A DNA stretch of 64,000 nt from Phycisphaerales bacterium. Lineage in GTDB: Bacteria > Planctomycetota > UBA1135 > UBA2386. Shown piece by piece: positions 34,694 through 43,817 of the stretch. The translations under genes and the position numbers were made by a program. Below the pieces are notes generated by a model that saw only the letters and a program-made list of their open reading frames with translations, was not told where the DNA came from and ran no database searches. The DNA lies in the NCBI GenBank assembly GCA_020247305.1, contig JADCJE010000097.1:1-64000 (forward strand), given 5' to 3'. How positions within the stretch are numbered: the stretch's first letter is position 1; each line of letters begins with the position of its first letter.

Positions 34694-35560
34694 TCAAGCT
34701 ACTTCGCCGAAGAGCCCAGGGGCGGTGTCGCTGCCGACGATGTTGCCCTTGTCGTCGCGTCCGAGCCGGCAGACGGCGACCGCCGGATCGTGCGTGAAGA
34801 ACAACCGGCCGCCGCGCGCCAGCAGATCCGCCAACAGCGCCGACTTCTCGTCGATCAGCAGCTCCGGGAAGCGGTCGTAGCCCATCGTGATCGCGCGCCG
34901 CACCCACGGCAAACCGGGGATCAGGTCGGCGCAGAACAGCAGCGGCCCGTGCGTTCCCGCCACTTCGGCGAGCATCATGCCCGGAGTGTGGCCGTCGCTG
35001 CGATGCAGGCGGAAACCGTCGCCGAGCACGGCGCTGCGGTCGCCGTCGACGAGTTCGAGCCGGCCGGTGGCGGCGAGCAGCCCCGGCAGTTCGGGCACGA
35101 AGCTGGCGCGGTCGCGCGCGTGCGGGCGCTGCGCCCGCTCGAACGCCTGCTTGCCGACGACGAAGTGCGCGTTGGGGAACGCAAGCGCCAGCGGCCGGCC
35201 CGGCGCGTGTGCCGCCAGCACGCCGCCGGCGTGGTCGAAGTGCAGGTGCGACAGCACCACGACGTCGACGTCCGCCGGCGCCACGCCGATCGCGGCCAAC
35301 TGCTCCAGCAGCACGTGGCGGTCCTCCTGCACGCCGTAGCGCGTGCGCAGATCCGGCGGAAAGAACGCGCCGATGCCGGCCTCGCACAGGATCGTGCGCG
35401 TGCCGTCGCGCACGACGAGGCAGCGGCAGGCGAGGTCGATGCGATTGTGTTCGTCGGCCGGCGACCACTGGTTCCACATCGCCTTCGGCGCGTTGCCGAA
35501 CATGGCGCCGCCGTCGAGTTTCTGGGCGTTGCCGAGGACCGACCAGAGGCGGCGCGTCAC
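34694..35560 (-). CDS. Metallo-beta-lactamase-fold hydrolase
   Basis: Binuclear-metal hydrolase of 288 residues. GTG 35560 overlaps the serine hydrolase stop (GTGA), so the two are coupled. The metal motif HLHFDHAGG is at 105-113; GHTPGMM near 194 and a Cys-Ala-Asp (LFCADLIPG) near 212 give the remaining ligands, and a late His in FFTHDP near 257 fits the fold. No signal peptide. The first 40 residues ([21 protein letters not shown]) resemble quorum-lactonase-like or generic MBL hydrolases; the substrate is unknown. Confidence 0.9.
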   Translation of the reverse strand: MTRRLWSVLGNAQKLDGGAMFGNAPKAMWNQWSPADEHNRIDLACRCLVVRDGTRTILCEAGIGAFFPPDLRTRYGVQEDRHVLLEQLAAIGVAPADVDVVVLSHLHFDHAGGVLAAHAPGRPLALAFPNAHFVVGKQAFERAQRPHARDRASFVPELPGLLAATGRLELVDGDRSAVLGDGFRLHRSDGHTPGMMLAEVAGTHGPLLFCADLIPGLPWVRRAITMGYDRFPELLIDEKSALLADLLARGGRLFFTHDPAVAVCRLGRDDKGNIVGSDTAPGLFGEVA

Positions 35561-36642
35561 TTGCCCGCCTCCCCCGCCGCGAGCGCGGCGAGCCGTTCGG
35601 CCAACGGCGCGAGCTTGCAGCCCTCGAGGTTGCACAGCACCGCGACCGCGACCTTGTCGGCGGGACGCAGCACGAGCATCGTGCTGACGCGCGCCTGCGC
35701 GCCGCTGTGCGACGCCAGTTGCGCGCCGTCCTTGCGCGCGACCGAGAGGCCAAGGCCGTAGCCCGTGCCCGCGCCGTCCTTCGTCGTTTGTTCGGTCCAC
35801 ATGGCTGTCAGCCTCTCTTGCGGCAGCAGCCTACCGGCGAGCAGCGCCTGCGCGAAGCGCGCGAGGTCCTCGGCCGAACTGCAAAGTCCGCCGCCGGCGA
35901 TCTTGTAGCTGCTGTCCATCGGCTTGCTGTTGCGCAGGACGCCCGCCACGCGTGCGTAGCCCTGGGCGCGACCGCGGATGAGCCGCCGGCTGTCGTCGGC
36001 CTGCAGCGTCGCCGCGCCACACGGTTCGGCGATGCGCGCGCGCACCAACGCGGCGAACGGCTCGCCGGAGCGCGCCTCGAGGACCGCGCCCACGAGGTTG
36101 TAGCCGTAGGTGCTGTACAGGTACCTCGTGCCCGGCTCGTGGACGAGCGGATCGGCGGCGAAGCGCGGCAGACCGGCGCGCTGCGTCGCGAAGGCCTCGA
36201 CGCTCTCGGCCTCGCCGCGGTAGTGCCGCACGCCGCCGAGGTGGCCGAGGAGCTGGCGGGTCGTCACCGGCCAGTCCTTGCGCGGCCATTCGGCGACGAC
36301 CGTCGCCACGTCGGCGTCGAGGTCGAGCGCGCCGGCCTCCGCCAACTGCAGCGCCATCACGGCGGTCACCGGCTTGCTGATCGACGCCAGGCGATACACC
36401 GTCTGCGGCGTCGCCGGCACGTCGTTCTCGACGTCGGCGAGGCCGAACCCCCGGCGCAGGACCAGCTCGTCGCCGACGGCGACCGCGCACGACAGGCCGG
36501 GGACACCGTCGCGCCGCATCAGCGCCTCGATCGCTTCGACTGCCGCGGCGGTCCACCGCGGCTCCTGCGCACGCGCGCCGAAGGCAGCGCAGGCGACGGC
36601 GGCGACGAGGACGGCGGACGCGCGCAACGGCGAGGTCGTCAT
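35557..36642 (-). CDS. Exported beta-lactamase-family serine hydrolase
   Basis: Exported class C/esterase-type serine hydrolase of 361 residues. ATG 36642 opens a signal peptide ending GARAQEP (Gln at +1). The nucleophile motif SISK is at 87-90. The second motif position reads YSTYGYN near 176-182, with Thr where a YxN Asn is usual. [13 protein letters not shown] segment near 315 supplies the C-terminal HxG-like element. It may act on peptidoglycan peptides or esters rather than beta-lactams. It is coupled to the MBL-fold gene and divergent from the YdbS-like gene. Confidence 0.87.
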   Translation of the reverse strand: MTTSPLRASAVLVAAVACAAFGARAQEPRWTAAAVEAIEALMRRDGVPGLSCAVAVGDELVLRRGFGLADVENDVPATPQTVYRLASISKPVTAVMALQLAEAGALDLDADVATVVAEWPRKDWPVTTRQLLGHLGGVRHYRGEAESVEAFATQRAGLPRFAADPLVHEPGTRYLYSTYGYNLVGAVLEARSGEPFAALVRARIAEPCGAATLQADDSRRLIRGRAQGYARVAGVLRNSKPMDSSYKIAGGGLCSSAEDLARFAQALLAGRLLPQERLTAMWTEQTTKDGAGTGYGLGLSVARKDGAQLASHSGAQARVSTMLVLRPADKVAVAVLCNLEGCKLAPLAERLAALAAGEAGK

Positions 36643-36769
36643 GGCGCTGCGAGGGTTACGCGCTGGCAGCTGCCGGGGCAAGCTCGGCGGCGATGCGAGC
36701 CGAGGGCGCCGCCGCGACCGCACGGACGCCGTCATTGCGCCGGCGCCGGCGGCCGGGGACGCTGCAGCC

Positions 36770-37270
36770 ATGGAACCGGCCCCCGCCGCGACGGCCAACG
36801 AACGCCTCCAACGCCGCGTCGTCGGCTACTGGATCCTCGGCGACCTGCTGTCGGCGGGCGTCGTCGGTGCGCTGGCGTGGTTCGTCGGTCGGCCACTGCT
36901 GGCCGAACACTGGCAGGGCTGGTCCGCCAACTGGGAACACCTGCTGCTCGGCGGCCTCGCCGGCATGCTGCTGCTGGCATGCGCGGTGCCGCCCCTGGCT
37001 TACGCGCGCTGGCGCTACGCCTACCTCGGCGACCTGCTGCTGCTGCGCTACGGCATCCTGTTCGTCGAAGAGCGCACGGTGCCGGTCAAGCGCATGCAGC
37101 ACGTCGATCTCGTGCGCGGACCGCTGGAGCGGCTGTTCGGCCTCGCCACGCTGGTGGTGTTCACGGCCGGCAACGAAGGCTCGGCCTTCCGCGTGCCGGG
37201 CCTGCGCGCCGGCGACGCCCAGGCGCTGCGCGACCGCATCCTCGAGGCCCGCGGTGACGGACGCACCTGA
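36770..37270 (+). CDS. ydbS: YdbS-like PH-domain (DUF304) membrane protein
   Basis: Membrane protein of 166 residues with two hydrophobic segments (about 20-40 and 58-78) and a bacterial PH (bPH2/DUF304) domain after them: YLGDLLLLRYGILFVEERTVPVKRMQHVDLVRGPLERLFGLATLVVFTAG. The VPVKRMQHVD pattern is diagnostic. It overlaps the YdbT-like gene by 17 bases. YdbS and YdbT are paired in many bacteria and have been linked to membrane and peptide-stress physiology, with no settled mechanism. Confidence 0.9.
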   Translation: MEPAPAATANERLQRRVVGYWILGDLLSAGVVGALAWFVGRPLLAEHWQGWSANWEHLLLGGLAGMLLLACAVPPLAYARWRYAYLGDLLLLRYGILFVEERTVPVKRMQHVDLVRGPLERLFGLATLVVFTAGNEGSAFRVPGLRAGDAQALRDRILEARGDGRT

Positions 37271-38822
37271 CGCGCCGCCGCCACCGCCGACGGCCGCGAC
37301 GCCGGCGAACGGCGCCGACCGAGCCGCGACGGCTGCGCCGGTCCTGGCGCGCGGGCACCTGCATCCCGGCATCCTGCTGTTGCGCCTGCTCGACGCGCTG
37401 CGGCAGGCGGCGTTCCCGGTCGTCGCCGGCCTCGTGCTGCAGTCGTGGTGGTTCGTCGGCTTCGGCGTGCTCGGCTTCGTGCTCTACCTCGGCTACGCCA
37501 TCGCGCGCTACGTGACGCTCGAGTACACGCTGACCGCCGACGAACTGCGCGTGCGCGAGGGCCTGCTCGAACGGCAGGAGCGGCGCATCCCGCTCGATCG
37601 CATCCAGGACCTCGGCTTCGAGTCGTCGCTGCTGCGCCGCGCGCTCGGCCTCTGCGTCGTGCTGGTCGAGACGGCCTCGGGTCGCGGCGTCGAGGCGCGG
37701 CTCGATGCGCTCGCGCGCGGCGACGCCGAGCACCTGCGCGAGGTGCTGCTGGCCGCGCGCGCCCGCGCCGAAGTCCGCGCGCCGAACGCCGCTGCGGACG
37801 ACCTCGCGCCGGCGCCGCCCGCGCCCGAGTGGATCGTGCACCAGAGCCGCGGCGCCGAACTGACCCTGCGCGGGCTCACCGACCTGCGGCTGACGGCGAT
37901 GTTCGTCACCGGCTACGCCGCCCTCGAACTGGCCGATTCACTCGGCATCGCCGTGCGCCTCGCCGGCGCGGCGCGCAGCGCGCAGGAGTGGCTCGCGCGC
38001 TTTCCGCCGTCCGTGATGGCGGCGATCCTGTTCGGCGTGCTGTTCGTCGTGATGGCGTTCGGCGTCGGCACGTCCGTGGTCGGCAACCTCGTGACCTTCC
38101 ACGGCTTCACGCTGACGCTGCGCGGCGATGTGCTGCAGCGTCGCTTCGGCCTGCTGACGACGCGGCAGAAGACGCTGCCGCGGGCACGCGTGCAGCGCGT
38201 CACCTACGAGCAGACGTGGCTGCGCCGCCTGCTCGGCTGCGGCGTGGTCAAGGCCGACTCGGCGGGCGGCAGCCGCAGCGAAGGCGAGGACACGGCCGGC
38301 GGCTGGGACGTGGTGGTGCCGTTGGCGCGCGACGCCACCGCCGCCGCGCTGCTGCCGGCCCTGCTGCCCGGGCTCGAACGCGCGCGCTTCGCGTGGCAGC
38401 GCGGCAGCGTGCGCCTCGTCGCGCGCATGGGCGTCCAGGGCGCGGCGCTGGCCGCGATCGCGACGGCGGCGCTGTGGCCGCACAACGGCCCGCTGGCGCT
38501 GTTCGCGCTGCTGCTGCTGCCGGCGTGGGCCGTGCTCGGCGTGCTGGTCTGGCGCAACCTGGGATTCGCGCTCGACGACGAGTTCCTCGCCCTGCGACAC
38601 GGCGTGCTGGGCCGCGCCACCGCGATCCTGCCGATGGCGAAGGTGCAGGCCGTCGTCGTGCGCCAGGGGCCGGTCGAACAGGCGCTCGGGCTCGCCAGCC
38701 TGACCGTGTACGTCGCCGGCGGCTCGCCGACCTGCGTGCCCGACCTGCTGCTCGCCGATGCGCGCGCGCTCGCCCGCGACATCGGGACGCGCGCCGCGGT
38801 GGCCGCCGCCGCGACCTGGTAG
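37254..38822 (+). CDS. ydbT: YdbT-like multi-PH-domain membrane protein
   Basis: Partner of the YdbS-like protein, 522 residues, starting at GTG 37254 inside the preceding gene. Three copies of the DUF304 module alternate with pairs of membrane segments: YTLTADELRVREGLLERQERRIPLDRIQDL near 90, LRGDVLQRRFGLLTTRQKTLPRARVQRV near 290 and DEFLALRHGVLGRATAILPMAKVQAV near 445. Three modules is the normal YdbT architecture. The overlap indicates coupled translation and probably a complex. The N-terminal 35 residues are a Pro/Ala-rich cytoplasmic tail. Confidence 0.92.
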   Translation: MTDAPDAPPPPPTAATPANGADRAATAAPVLARGHLHPGILLLRLLDALRQAAFPVVAGLVLQSWWFVGFGVLGFVLYLGYAIARYVTLEYTLTADELRVREGLLERQERRIPLDRIQDLGFESSLLRRALGLCVVLVETASGRGVEARLDALARGDAEHLREVLLAARARAEVRAPNAAADDLAPAPPAPEWIVHQSRGAELTLRGLTDLRLTAMFVTGYAALELADSLGIAVRLAGAARSAQEWLARFPPSVMAAILFGVLFVVMAFGVGTSVVGNLVTFHGFTLTLRGDVLQRRFGLLTTRQKTLPRARVQRVTYEQTWLRRLLGCGVVKADSAGGSRSEGEDTAGGWDVVVPLARDATAAALLPALLPGLERARFAWQRGSVRLVARMGVQGAALAAIATAALWPHNGPLALFALLLLPAWAVLGVLVWRNLGFALDDEFLALRHGVLGRATAILPMAKVQAVVVRQGPVEQALGLASLTVYVAGGSPTCVPDLLLADARALARDIGTRAAVAAAATW

Positions 38823-38964
38823 CCGGCCCGCGCGCTTTGCCGTGCGGCGGCGCGACGGTCCAGGGCCATCGCCGCGCCGACGGCTGCGCGCGCTTGGCCG
38901 GCGCGCACGCGCGATTTCGCGCGGTGGCGCAACCATCGCGCGCCGTGCGGCCCCATTGGCGCAT

Positions 38965-40494
38965 GTGCAGACTCCAACCATCACGATCGGCTGCGGGCTG
39001 GTGCAGGGCGTCGACGCGATCCCGGTGCAGGTCGAGGCCACCGCCCGCCACGCCGGCGACGGCACGCCGCGGTTGCTCGGACTCGTCGACGCGTGCGTGC
39101 GCGAGGCCTACCACCGCGTGCTGCAGGCGTTCTTCGCGCTCGACCTGCCGTCGCCGCGTGGCGTCACCACGGTCAACTTCGCCCCCGCGGCGCTGCGCAA
39201 GCACGGGTCGGGCTTCGACCTGCCGCTGGCGCTGGCGCTCGCCGGCGCCGGCGGGCTGTACCCGGCGGAACGGGCGACGCGGCTGTTCGCGTTCGGCGAG
39301 GTCAGCCTGCGCGGCGAGATCCTGCCGGCGCGCGGCGCGGTCAGCGTCGCGCTGGCGGCGGCGCAGCAGGGCGCGCGCGCGCTGTTGTGTTCGCCCGCCG
39401 ACGCGGCAGTCTGCGCGGCGGTCGACGGCCTGACCCTGTACGGCGCGGCGACGCTCGCCGACGCGATCCACTGGCTCGCCGGGCACAAGCAACTGCCCGC
39501 GCCGCCGCCGCGACCCGCTGCGCCGGCCGACGCCGTGCCGGACCTCGCCGACCTGCGTGGCCACCAGACGCCCAAGCGCGCGCTCGCCGTCGCGGCAGCC
39601 GGCGGCCACAACCTGCTGTTCGTCGGCCCGCCGGGCACCGGCAAGAGCGCGCTGCTGCGCCGCCTGCCCGGACTGCTGCCGCCGCTGGCGGCGGCCGAAC
39701 GGCTCGCCGTGCTGCAAGTGCACGCCGCCGCCGGCCTGTCGCTGCCGGACGAACGGCGACCGCTGCGCGCGCCCCACCACACCAGTTCGGCGGCCAGCGT
39801 GCTCGGCGGCGGCGCCGACGTGCGGCCCGGCGAGATCACGCTCGCGCACCACGGCGTGCTGTTCCTCGACGAACTGCCGGAGTTCCGCCGCGACGTGCTG
39901 GAGGCGCTGCGGCAACCACTCGAAGACGGCACGGTGACCGTCGGTCGCGCCCGGCAAACGGTCACCATGCCGGCGCGTTTCCTGCTGGTGGCGGCGATGA
40001 ACCCGTGCCCGTGCGGCTACCGCGGCCATCGGCAGCGCCCGTGCATCTGCACGCCGGCGGCGGTGGCGCGCTATCGCCAGCGCCTGTCCGGGCCGCTGCT
40101 CGACCGGCTCGACCTGCAGGTCGAGGTGCCAGCGCTCGCCGCCGCGGAACTGCGCGCCGCGGCGGATCCGAACGGCGGCACGGAGGCGCTGCGAACGCAG
40201 GTGCTGATCGCGCACGCGCGGCAAACGCAACGGCAGGCGGGCGCGGCGGCGTTCACGCCCAATGCCCGCCTCGCGGATCGGGCGCTGCTGCGCGCCTGCG
40301 CGGCGACCGACGCGGCGCTCGCTTGCGTCGACGACGTGCTGACGCGGCACCAGCAGTCGGCGCGCGGCCGGGTGCGCTTGCTGCGGCTGGCGCGCACGCT
40401 GGCGGACCTCGACGACCGCGATCACGTCGACGACGTGGACGTGATGGAGGCGGCGAGCCTGCGCGGCTTCGCGCGCGCGCCGGGACTCGCTTGA
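38965..40494 (+). CDS. comM: ComM/YifB-family Mg-chelatase-like AAA+ ATPase
   Basis: AAA+ helicase-type ATPase of 509 residues; the homologue in Vibrio (ComM) promotes branch migration during natural transformation. The N-terminal ChlI-like (lon-protease-fold) domain covers residues 1-170. Walker A GPPGTGKS is at 221-228, the family signature APHHTSSAASVLGGG follows near 272, and LFLDELPEFRRDVLEALRQPLEDG near 300. The Cys-rich loop NPCPCGYRGHRQRPC near 348 is also present. GTG 38965 is chosen because the conserved N-terminus begins there. Presence of ComM does not prove competence. Confidence 0.95.
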   Translation: MQTPTITIGCGLVQGVDAIPVQVEATARHAGDGTPRLLGLVDACVREAYHRVLQAFFALDLPSPRGVTTVNFAPAALRKHGSGFDLPLALALAGAGGLYPAERATRLFAFGEVSLRGEILPARGAVSVALAAAQQGARALLCSPADAAVCAAVDGLTLYGAATLADAIHWLAGHKQLPAPPPRPAAPADAVPDLADLRGHQTPKRALAVAAAGGHNLLFVGPPGTGKSALLRRLPGLLPPLAAAERLAVLQVHAAAGLSLPDERRPLRAPHHTSSAASVLGGGADVRPGEITLAHHGVLFLDELPEFRRDVLEALRQPLEDGTVTVGRARQTVTMPARFLLVAAMNPCPCGYRGHRQRPCICTPAAVARYRQRLSGPLLDRLDLQVEVPALAAAELRAAADPNGGTEALRTQVLIAHARQTQRQAGAAAFTPNARLADRALLRACAATDAALACVDDVLTRHQQSARGRVRLLRLARTLADLDDRDHVDDVDVMEAASLRGFARAPGLA

Positions 40495-40516
40495 GCGCTC
40501 GCGCGGTCGCTACTGC

Positions 40517-40536
40517 CCGATCGCCGCGGCGATCGG
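40517..40536. terminator. 20-bp perfect palindrome between convergent genes
   Basis: CCGATCGCCGCGGCGATCGG, between the comM stop and the stop of the minus-strand hypothetical gene. It can fold into an 8-bp stem with a CGCG loop and probably acts as a bidirectional terminator. No U-tract. Confidence 0.45.
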
Positions 40537-40540
40537 CCGA

Positions 40541-42076
40541 TCAGCCGTCGCCGGGGATGCGCACGTTGTCGACGGCCGGCTGCCGCGGCGCCCGGGCCGG
40601 GGCGACCTCGGTCGGAGTCGCGACGGCGCGCGCGGGCGCCGGCTTCGGAGTCGGCTTCGGCGTCGCGCCGGCGCGTTCGGCCACCGGTCCTTGCAGCTTG
40701 GGCTGCAGGGCGTGGGCGGCGAACTCGACGTTCTTGCGCGCGAAGGCGAAGTCGGCGGCGAGTTCGTCCCAGGCGCCGACCGGCGCGAGGCAGGTGCAGG
40801 CGAGGAAGCTGCCGTCGTGGGCGACGACGTCGATCTCCGCGCGCACTTCGCCCGCCGCGCTAGGGCCGGTCGCGACCAGTTGCAGCGTCGCGCGATCGCG
40901 CAGACGGCCGACGCGCTGTTCGACCACGCGGATGCCGGGATGCAGCAACCGGAAGGCGTTGGCCACGGCCGTCGCGGCGACGTCGGACGTCGCTTCCGGC
41001 GGCAGGTGGTCGAGGCGCACGAATTGGATCACCGCGCCGTGCACGGCGCAGGCCAGCGCGAGGTTGCCGGCCGGCAGGTCCGGCGTCGGCGACCACGCCG
41101 GATTGGGGATCCACACGCCAAAGGCGTTGCCCGGTTCGGCTACGACCGCGGGCGGCAAGCCGGCGGCGAACGGACGGCGGGCGCTGTCGGCGTCGGCCGC
41201 GACGGCGACGAGGGCGGGACCGGCGAGTTCACGCCGCAAGGTGCGCGCGTTGGCGTCGACCCATTCGTGGTTGCGCAGCGACGGGCCCGACTCGGCGACC
41301 TCGGTCACCTGCGCCAGCTTGCCGTCCATGGCGATCGAACGCAGACGCCGGCCGTCGTAGCTGCGCACGACCAGTTCCTCGCCGGCCGGGTCGAACAAGC
41401 GGGCGTCGGCGACGACGCTGCGGCGGGCGCGCGCCAGCGTGCGAGCCAGCAGCGGGAAGCTCTGCTCCGGACCCCACGCGAGTTCACGCTCGCGGCGGCC
41501 GGTGCGGTCGATGCGGGTGACCAGCAGGCGATCGCCACGGCACTCGGCTTCGACGATGCGCTCGTCGCCGACGCGGTCCTGCTGGCCCATGGCGTCGCCG
41601 CCGGGCAGCGACAGGCCGGCTGCCGCCGGTTCGGCGACACGCTCGCGGAAGTAGGCGCTGGTCGGCGCGCCGCCGGCGTCGGCGACGGCGAGCGAGGTGA
41701 CCTGGAAGCGCCGCACGCCGTCCTGGAACTCGTACTCCTCAGACACGGCGAAGCCGCCGTCCGGGCGATGCGCGACGGCGGCGGCGAGCCAGCCGACGGC
41801 GGTGCCGCTGGCGTCGTGCAGCACGAACCACTCGCGGCGCGGCGGCACCAGCGTCTGCGCGGCGGGCGCGACGACGACGCCGCGGCGGATCGCAGCGACC
41901 TGCGCCGACGGGAAGCCGACGCGGGCGCCGGCGTCGACTTCGATCTCGACGAAGCCGTCGATGGCGACCAGCACGCGTCCGTGCAGCACGTCGCCGTTCT
42001 TCAGTTCGACGACGTCGAGCAACGCCGGCGGCGGATCCTGGCAGCAGAGGACGAACAGCAGGCCGAGCAGGGTCAT
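40541..42076 (-). CDS. Exported protein of unknown function
   Basis: I do not recognise a family. The 511-residue product begins with a short hydrophobic signal (MTLLGLLFVLCCQDPPP) in which Gln follows a Cys pair; a lipoprotein reading (CC) is an alternative. Next comes VVELKNGDVLHGRVLVAIDGFVEIEV, a small beta-barrel-like segment common in planctomycete exported proteins. The middle looks like two related transglutaminase/substrate-binding-type beta domains; the last 70 residues are Pro/Ala/Lys-rich. It lies 49 bases downstream of the GT39-like gene and may be the end of a long operon. Confidence 0.7.
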   Translation of the reverse strand: MTLLGLLFVLCCQDPPPALLDVVELKNGDVLHGRVLVAIDGFVEIEVDAGARVGFPSAQVAAIRRGVVVAPAAQTLVPPRREWFVLHDASGTAVGWLAAAVAHRPDGGFAVSEEYEFQDGVRRFQVTSLAVADAGGAPTSAYFRERVAEPAAAGLSLPGGDAMGQQDRVGDERIVEAECRGDRLLVTRIDRTGRRERELAWGPEQSFPLLARTLARARRSVVADARLFDPAGEELVVRSYDGRRLRSIAMDGKLAQVTEVAESGPSLRNHEWVDANARTLRRELAGPALVAVAADADSARRPFAAGLPPAVVAEPGNAFGVWIPNPAWSPTPDLPAGNLALACAVHGAVIQFVRLDHLPPEATSDVAATAVANAFRLLHPGIRVVEQRVGRLRDRATLQLVATGPSAAGEVRAEIDVVAHDGSFLACTCLAPVGAWDELAADFAFARKNVEFAAHALQPKLQGPVAERAGATPKPTPKPAPARAVATPTEVAPARAPRQPAVDNVRIPGDG

Positions 42077-42125
42077 CGGGGGTGGGTTCCTCCCCGGCCC
42101 TATCGAGCCGCCCGTGCCACCGGCT

Positions 42126-43817
42126 TTACCGCGTTGTCGAAGAACCCGACGGCGCCGGGCGCAAGGCCGTCGCCAAACGGGCCACGGCCACGGCCAGCGC
42201 GAGCGCCACCGGCGCGAGCAGCGCCCAGGACGGCACGCCCGTGAGGTCGGCCCAGAAACGCCACCACAGGTGCCGGAAACGGCGGTCCTCCCAGCGCTGC
42301 GGCGGCAGGCGCTGGGCGTCGTCCTCCGGCGTCACGCCGAACACCGCCTGGACCGCGTACGGCGCGTCGCTGCGGGTCTGCCGCTCGGCTTCGTCGATCT
42401 CGAACACGCCGGTCGCCGCAGCGATGGCGTAGCGCCAGTTGGCCCGCAACGGCGTGTAGCGCGGCTGCCAGCCGGTGAGGTCCGCCGGATCCCCCGGCGT
42501 GCCGACGGCGGCGACGGCCTGGGCGCCGAGTTGCAGCACGCCGCGCACCGGCGCGACCACGCTGCTCACGGTGACGAACACGCCGCAAACGACGGTCGCC
42601 CACCACGCCTTCGGCCAGCGCCGCCACGGCTGCGCTTGCGGCAGCACGAGCGCCAGCAGCGCGACGAGGCCATGCGTCTGGTAGCGGGCCGCCCAGCACT
42701 GGCCGCCCTGCCAGCCGCGGGCCTGGGCGAAGAACAGCAGCGGGAACAGGAACAGCGCCCACGCGAGCCAGCGCAGCCGCGGCGTCGTCGCCGCGCGCAG
42801 CGCCGCCGGCAGCGCGAGCCACAGCACCGGCGAGAACCACATCGCGCCGCGGCCGGCGCCGAACAGGATCTTGGCGCTGCCGAGCCAGATCGGCTGGTCG
42901 AGCCAGTCCGCCGTCTTCGGGTAGCCGGTGTCGAACGGATCGCCAAAGCGCGCGAAGTCGACGGCCAGCAGCAGCGCAGCGGAGGGCACGACGCCGAGCG
43001 TGAACACCGCGACGAGCCCAAGGCGCCGCTGGCGGACGCAGGCGATCAGCAGTGCGAGGCCGAGGGCCACCAGCAAGGCGGCGTTCTGGTAGCGCAGCAG
43101 CACCGCGGCGCCGCCGCAGAGGCCGCCGAGCAGTGCCGTGCGCGCCGTGCCGCGGCCCTGGTCGACGACAACCACGGCCAGCAGCGCGGCGAGCAGGAAC
43201 GCCAGTCCGGGTCCGTCCGACAGTTGCTCGCGCCCGAAGGCCGACGCCTGGGTGGCGAGGAGCACGGCCAGCGCGACGCCGACCGCCGCGCGCGGCGAAC
43301 TGCCGAGCGCGCGCGCCAGCAGGAACAACAGCGCCGCGGAGCACGCCGCGAACGTCGCCGGGACCAGCAGCGCGATCAATCCCTGCGTCAGCGCCGGCGT
43401 GCCGCGCACGAACGACGGCGAGCCGGCGAGTTGGTCGCCGACGAGGCCCGGCGCGACGGCGCGGCGGAACGCTTCGTCGGCGGCGCGGGACGGCCCGGCC
43501 AGCGCCTCGCCGACGGCGACGAACGGCACGAACAGGTAGACGTGGCCGATCGGAAACCACGTGTAGGCGACGCCGTTGCCGCCGAGCTTGCCGCAGGTGC
43601 CCTGCTGGCGGATGTAGGCCGCGCCGAGCGCTTCGCCGAGCGAGTCGCCGCCCTGGTCGGCGCGCAGCAGTCCGCTGTCGCCGCGTCGCCACAGGCTGCG
43701 CGCCGCCTGCATGGTGAAGCCGGCGTCCTCGGTCTCGAAGTTGCCGTGCGCGACGGCAGCGAACAGCAGGAACACGGCGAGACACAGCCGCCGCAGCAGG
43801 CGCGCGTCCCCGGTCAC
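42126..43817 (-). CDS. GT39-like polytopic membrane protein (glycosyltransferase-C fold candidate)
   Basis: Integral membrane protein of 563 residues, about 11 hydrophobic segments, with the first loop carrying an acidic pair (GNFETEDAGFTMQAA), the position of the catalytic Asp in GT-C mannosyl/arabinosyl transferases. RYQNAALLVALGLALLI and DFARFGDPFDTGYP resemble the family of long prokaryotic dolichyl/polyprenyl-phosphate sugar transferases. The C-terminal 130 residues are soluble, then a last membrane segment. GTG 43817 overlaps the transporter stop (GTGA). Donor and acceptor are unknown. Confidence 0.75.
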   Translation of the reverse strand: MTGDARLLRRLCLAVFLLFAAVAHGNFETEDAGFTMQAARSLWRRGDSGLLRADQGGDSLGEALGAAYIRQQGTCGKLGGNGVAYTWFPIGHVYLFVPFVAVGEALAGPSRAADEAFRRAVAPGLVGDQLAGSPSFVRGTPALTQGLIALLVPATFAACSAALLFLLARALGSSPRAAVGVALAVLLATQASAFGREQLSDGPGLAFLLAALLAVVVVDQGRGTARTALLGGLCGGAAVLLRYQNAALLVALGLALLIACVRQRRLGLVAVFTLGVVPSAALLLAVDFARFGDPFDTGYPKTADWLDQPIWLGSAKILFGAGRGAMWFSPVLWLALPAALRAATTPRLRWLAWALFLFPLLFFAQARGWQGGQCWAARYQTHGLVALLALVLPQAQPWRRWPKAWWATVVCGVFVTVSSVVAPVRGVLQLGAQAVAAVGTPGDPADLTGWQPRYTPLRANWRYAIAAATGVFEIDEAERQTRSDAPYAVQAVFGVTPEDDAQRLPPQRWEDRRFRHLWWRFWADLTGVPSWALLAPVALALAVAVARLATALRPAPSGSSTTR

